From Dentipellis sp. KUC8613 (lineage: Eukaryota > Basidiomycota > Agaricomycetes > Russulales > Hericiaceae), in contig NSJX01000010.1 of NCBI GenBank assembly GCA_002286715.1, forward strand, positions 2,656 through 66,655: a stretch of 64,000 bases of DNA, in the 5' to 3' direction. This document shows positions 60,730 to 64,000 of the stretch, one piece after another. The translations under genes and the position numbers were made by a program. The first letter of the stretch is position 1. The number at the start of each line of letters is the position of its first letter. A model generated the notes under the pieces. It was given only the letters and a program-made list of their open reading frames with translations. It did not search any database and was not told where the DNA came from.

Positions 60730-63217
60730 ATGGAAGACGAAGTTCAGTATCTGGGGACGTTTGCGCCGACGGCGGCGCCTCCAAGCCCCACGGGGCCGCA
60801 GCGACCGATAACCGGTAAGTCACTATCCTAGTACACGATGTATCGCTCTTGACATCTTACCTACCCTCAGGCATATGGTTAATCCAAGTTCAGAACAATG
60901 AGGACAAGCCGTCTCACAGCAATCTTTATTTCTATAAATGGCTTTCCTCGGTCGTGGAGATCGGACGCACATCGTCCTCTGCGACGACGGATGCAGCAGC
61001 ACCCAATTGTGCCAAGTTCCGCTGTCCTGTCATGAGCAGATATCACGCTAAGATCGTCTTCACAGAGACGGGTAGTGTACGTATTAATACTCGCATTTCA
61101 TGTGTGTTGCGCGTTAATCCTTGATTCGCAGGTGCATCTCATCGATCTCAAGTCCCACCATGGAACCTACATCTTGAAGCAAGGCGACCTCACGTCTGTG
61201 AGGTTGTGCCCCGATCTCCCGGTGCCTCTTGCACACGGTGATACCGTAACATTTGGGAAATCAGTCGGAAGGGACAAGAGCATCGTTCGCCCTGTGACCG
61301 TCATCGTGCGATTGCTCTACGGCTCTGCCCCACCTCCACCTCTTCCCGTGGCTCATGCCGTTGCTTCTTCTTGGGGACCGGCGACTTTGAAGTCCCCTAA
61401 GCCTTCCTCATCGGGACGCTACGGTATATACGATGCACTGCCCGACTCTCCATCTTCTCAGCAAGGGGAATCATCATCGTCATCGTCATCATCCGATGAG
61501 TCCACAAGCAGCCGTGACTCTGATGTCGAGGAAATCGAGCCACCGGAGGAATATCCGATTCAACGATCGGAGGTTACCCGAGGCTTCGAGGGCTCCCATC
61601 TCCCGCCCATACGTGGTCTTGGTCTGCTTGGTCGTCTCTTCCCTTCGGTGCACGCCCCTCAGCCGACCAACGTCAGCTCCTCCCCAATACTTTCCCGACA
61701 GGGTTCTAAGCATCTGTGGTTCTACGACGACGACGAGGATGACATCACTTCAAATGCGTCTACCGGACAAGTGACTAGTCACTCTATCGTCGGTGGACCC
61801 GAAGACGAGAACATGGCGAACTTCCTGGATATATTGAATGGTGTCCGTACTCCGGAGCCGTTCTTGGCAAGTACAAATATGCCTCCCGTTGATCCTCCCG
61901 TCATCGGCGCATATCCTCTTTCCCGCATCGCTTCTCCCGCTCCACCTCACGCCCCGGAGATGACTATCCCTTCCCCTGTGCCCGAGCCCGTTGCTTTGGA
62001 GCCCAGTCAGACGACGCCGGCACCGCGCACTGCCTCGCCTGCTTCTGACTCCGACATGGATGAGTCTTCTTCCCAGAGCGACGATGATACCCAAGATTCT
62101 CTGCTGCAGCGCGGTAGCAATGTGAATCATACCATCGTGGTGGAGGGTAATGGGGAAGAGCAATCTATGGTCATCGAAGAAGCCCCAGGTCTTCTCGATT
62201 CCCACATCCTTGCTCCCCAGATTTCCGCCACCCGTACAGATTTGGACAATGGTTCTATGGATGTTGTCCCCACGTCCACGGATACAACTGCTCCCAATCC
62301 TGCGAACGGGAAATTAGCCTCGTTCGAAGAGTCACTGGTGAATCTGCGGGTAGGCCATCCTCCCACCTTTTCGACGTCGAACGCCATTCTGACTCTTCCC
62401 CATCTTTCTTATGCAGGCCAGTGTGCTGAGAGTCAACATCGCGCACCGTAAGACACAAGCTGATCAGAAGGCACAGTCCGATCGTGCCGCTGCCCTAGAC
62501 AAACGCATCGACGAGACTAACGCCCAATATGAAACACTGTGCGACCGCATCGACGGCGCGTACGCCAGCTGCGATGAGCTTCGCGGCGAGCTGGCCAATC
62601 TCGGGGATGGACTGAAGTCCTTCGAGGAGCGGCATCTCCAGAAGGTAACAGATGTGGCACTCAGCCAGGTCGAGCAGGCGCTCGCGCAGAGGCCTCCTGC
62701 CCCAACGTACGAGATGCTCGAGAACGCTCTTATCAGCCGCCGCGATGTGAGGTCCAGCGTGCAGACGCTGCGTAACTTGGTTGCTGGTTCGTATTTGTTC
62801 CCATCATGCATCGTTTCACTAACGCATTGGCATGCGATCTCCTCAGAGCTGCAAACTTTGAAAGAGACTACGTCCAAAGAAGTTGCAGACGAGCTCGAGC
62901 TTCTCCGCGCGGCGCGCGCACAGGCCGCCACCGCCGCCATCACCATCGCCAACCAGGTAAGTCCCGCCGCGCCCGATGCTGGCGCTGCCGCATCTCATCC
63001 CCTGCAGAGTGCCGCCGTGCCATCGCTCAAGCGCAAGCGCTCCGACGTCGACGATGCCGACGCTGACGATGCCGTCGCCGAGCACCACGCGGGCGTGGTG
63101 CGCGAGGGCCCGCCGCGGGCGAAGCGCAGCAGGAGGGTGCTCCGGGCGGCAGTGCACACCGCCGCTGCGGTCACCGTCGGGGCGGTCGCTGCATGGTCGG
63201 CTCTGGCGTTTGCTTGA
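60730..63217 (+). CDS. FHA-domain protein with coiled coil and C-terminal membrane anchor
   Basis: Phosphothreonine-binding adaptor. Exons 60730-60814, 60871-61076, 61132-62349, 62417-62786, 62847-62956, 63008-63217; 2,199 nt, 732 aa. FHA domain at about residues 29-140, with EIGRTSSS, SRYHAKIVF and SHHGTYIL carrying the usual Gly-Arg, Ser-x-x-His and His-Gly-Thr residues. A long serine/proline/acidic disordered middle follows (with a run of serines near 61,470-61,490), then a heptad-like stretch (KTQADQKAQSDRAAALDKRI, about residues 515-660), basic motifs KRKRSD and AKRSRR, and a hydrophobic end (AAVTVGAVAAWSALAFA). FHA plus coiled coil plus tail anchor is the layout of SLMAP/Far9/Far10 of the STRIPAK complex, but I see no sequence proof of that. 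The last intron is 51 nt and in frame, so its retention would also give a protein. Confidence 0.8.
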
Positions 63218-63704
63218 CCGGGACCGGTAGCGCGAAGTACTCTGTAGCACCATTCTCGGGGGCCGTGTACGTGTAACTTTTACGGGACTTATGCTGTATG
63301 CTATATGTAGAAGAAGGCAGAATCGATGTATGTATGTAGTTTCAATCACAACGAGGCTATCTATGTTTTCTTGCAATTGTGGTCTTTTGGATCTGCCATA
63401 GGGTGTTTCAGCTGTAGGTCGAGGTCACGCTGAGAAGGTATTTGGTGTGCGTTCATCGCAAGTTGGATTTCGAAGTCTACAAATACTACTAATACAACGA
63501 CGAAAGCCCAGAATAAAGCAAAGGTATCTCAGAAATCGAAGGAGTATATCAAACGCCGACACAGCCCAGACAAATTTAGGTATGTAACCACGAGATTCGA
63601 GGCGAGCAACTACGCAGTCAAATAAAAAATGGTAGCACAGAACACCAAAACAAAAGAGTGTACGATCATCGAAACGAAGGCGGTAAGCAAAAGAGTGTCA
63701 CTGA
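63218..63704. other. Convergent 3' spacer, FHA gene and galactose-oxidase-like gene
   Basis: 487 bp between facing stop codons; AT-rich with several ATGTATG-like strings near 63,326 that may serve in 3' end formation. No gene. Confidence 0.5.
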
Positions 63705-64000
63705 CTACACGCCGGGGAGCGTGAAGTCGGGGAAGTCGGGCCAGTTGCCGAGCTGCGCGGGGTCGCCGCCGATGCGGACCCAGGCGGAGTGCGAGGGCGT
63801 CGGGCCGTCGAGGATGAAGAGCTGGTGCCAGCCGGGCGGCGAGACCTTCGCGTTGGGCGGCGCGGTAATCGTGCAGGCGTTGCCGTTGCAGGAGAAGGCG
63901 GGGAAGATCGTGCGGCCGCCCATGGTGTTGCCGTGGGTGCTCGATGTGGCTGCAAGGGTGTTAGGAAGATGGTGCAGTGAGATGGGAGTGCATATGCGTA
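63705..64000 (-). CDS. Galactose-oxidase-like protein (DUF1929), last exon only
   Basis: Copper-radical-oxidase-type secreted protein, incomplete at the window edge. The last coding exon is 63949..63705; upstream lies an intron acceptor (CCTTGCAG) and at least 50 nt of intron reaching the edge. The exon reads [18 protein letters not shown], then [17 protein letters not shown] and AWVRIGG, ending FPDFTLPGV. This matches the C-terminal DUF1929 domain of fungal galactose/glyoxal-oxidase-like proteins, where PPG-x-x-x-L and the final strands are conserved. Catalytic residues would lie outside the window, so activity cannot be judged. Confidence 0.8.
   Translation of the reverse strand, partial: RICTPISLHHLPNTLAATSSTHGNTMGGRTIFPAFSCNGNACTITAPPNAKVSPPGWHQLFILDGPTPSHSAWVRIGGDPAQLGNWPDFPDFTLPGV

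Noticed and set aside
61433..62205. Frames on both strands inside the FHA gene
   Set aside because: They overlap the 1.2 kb third exon, whose frame matches the FHA domain and continues through good splice sites.
1..64000. CRISPR arrays, bacterial operons or ribosome binding sites
   Set aside because: The window is fungal nuclear DNA with spliceosomal introns; no regularly spaced short repeats were found.

Overview
This 64 kb window is nuclear DNA of a filamentous basidiomycete, most likely an agaricomycete of the polypore type. Genes carry many 50-60 nt GT-AG introns with GTRNGT donors, gene spacing is tight in the right quarter, and the families present (DUF6535 membrane proteins, GPI-anchored CE4 chitin deacetylase, A1 aspartic protease, DUF1929 galactose-oxidase-like protein, F-box protein) are typical of mushroom-forming fungi.

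The window has two parts. Positions 1 to about 48,800 form an accessory region made of imperfectly repeated blocks. One block (called R here) holds a chitin deacetylase (CDA) gene and remnants of a second, unidentified gene, both on the + strand. A second set of short blocks (S to Y) and a third block (Z, remnants of an unidentified - strand gene) follow. R-S..Y-Z recurs about six times in whole or part. Three large DUF6535 genes (7.3-10.9, 24.8-28.5 and 43.8-47.4 kb, all - strand) sit in this array. Four CDA copies are heavily decayed. A fifth (21,908-24,243) is nearly complete but has a 1-nt frameshift, an in-frame TAG and a His-to-Tyr change at a predicted zinc ligand. An aspartic protease gene with an Asn in place of its second catalytic Asp lies between two repeat units.

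The DUF6535 bodies and the repeat blocks at their 3' sides have lost almost all CpG, while related blocks elsewhere and the DUF6535 5' exons keep CpG. This suggests cytosine methylation followed by deamination, or a RIP-like process, acting on genes that still keep open reading frames. Only the middle DUF6535 copy has an intact N-terminus.

From about 49.5 kb to the right end the window is ordinary conserved gene space: SEC13 (+), an F-box protein (-), a nucleostemin-family ribosome-biogenesis GTPase (-), CDK1/Cdc2 (-), GPN1/Npa3 (-), an FHA-domain tail-anchored protein (+), and the last exon of a galactose-oxidase-like protein (-). For the six complete genes here I derived exon structures by hand, and every coding sum is divisible by three. 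CDK1 needs a 6-nt microexon inside its glycine-rich loop, and the first coding exon of SEC13 is only the ATG. GPN1 and the FHA gene share a 263 bp divergent promoter. No CRISPR array, rRNA gene or complete transposon was seen.
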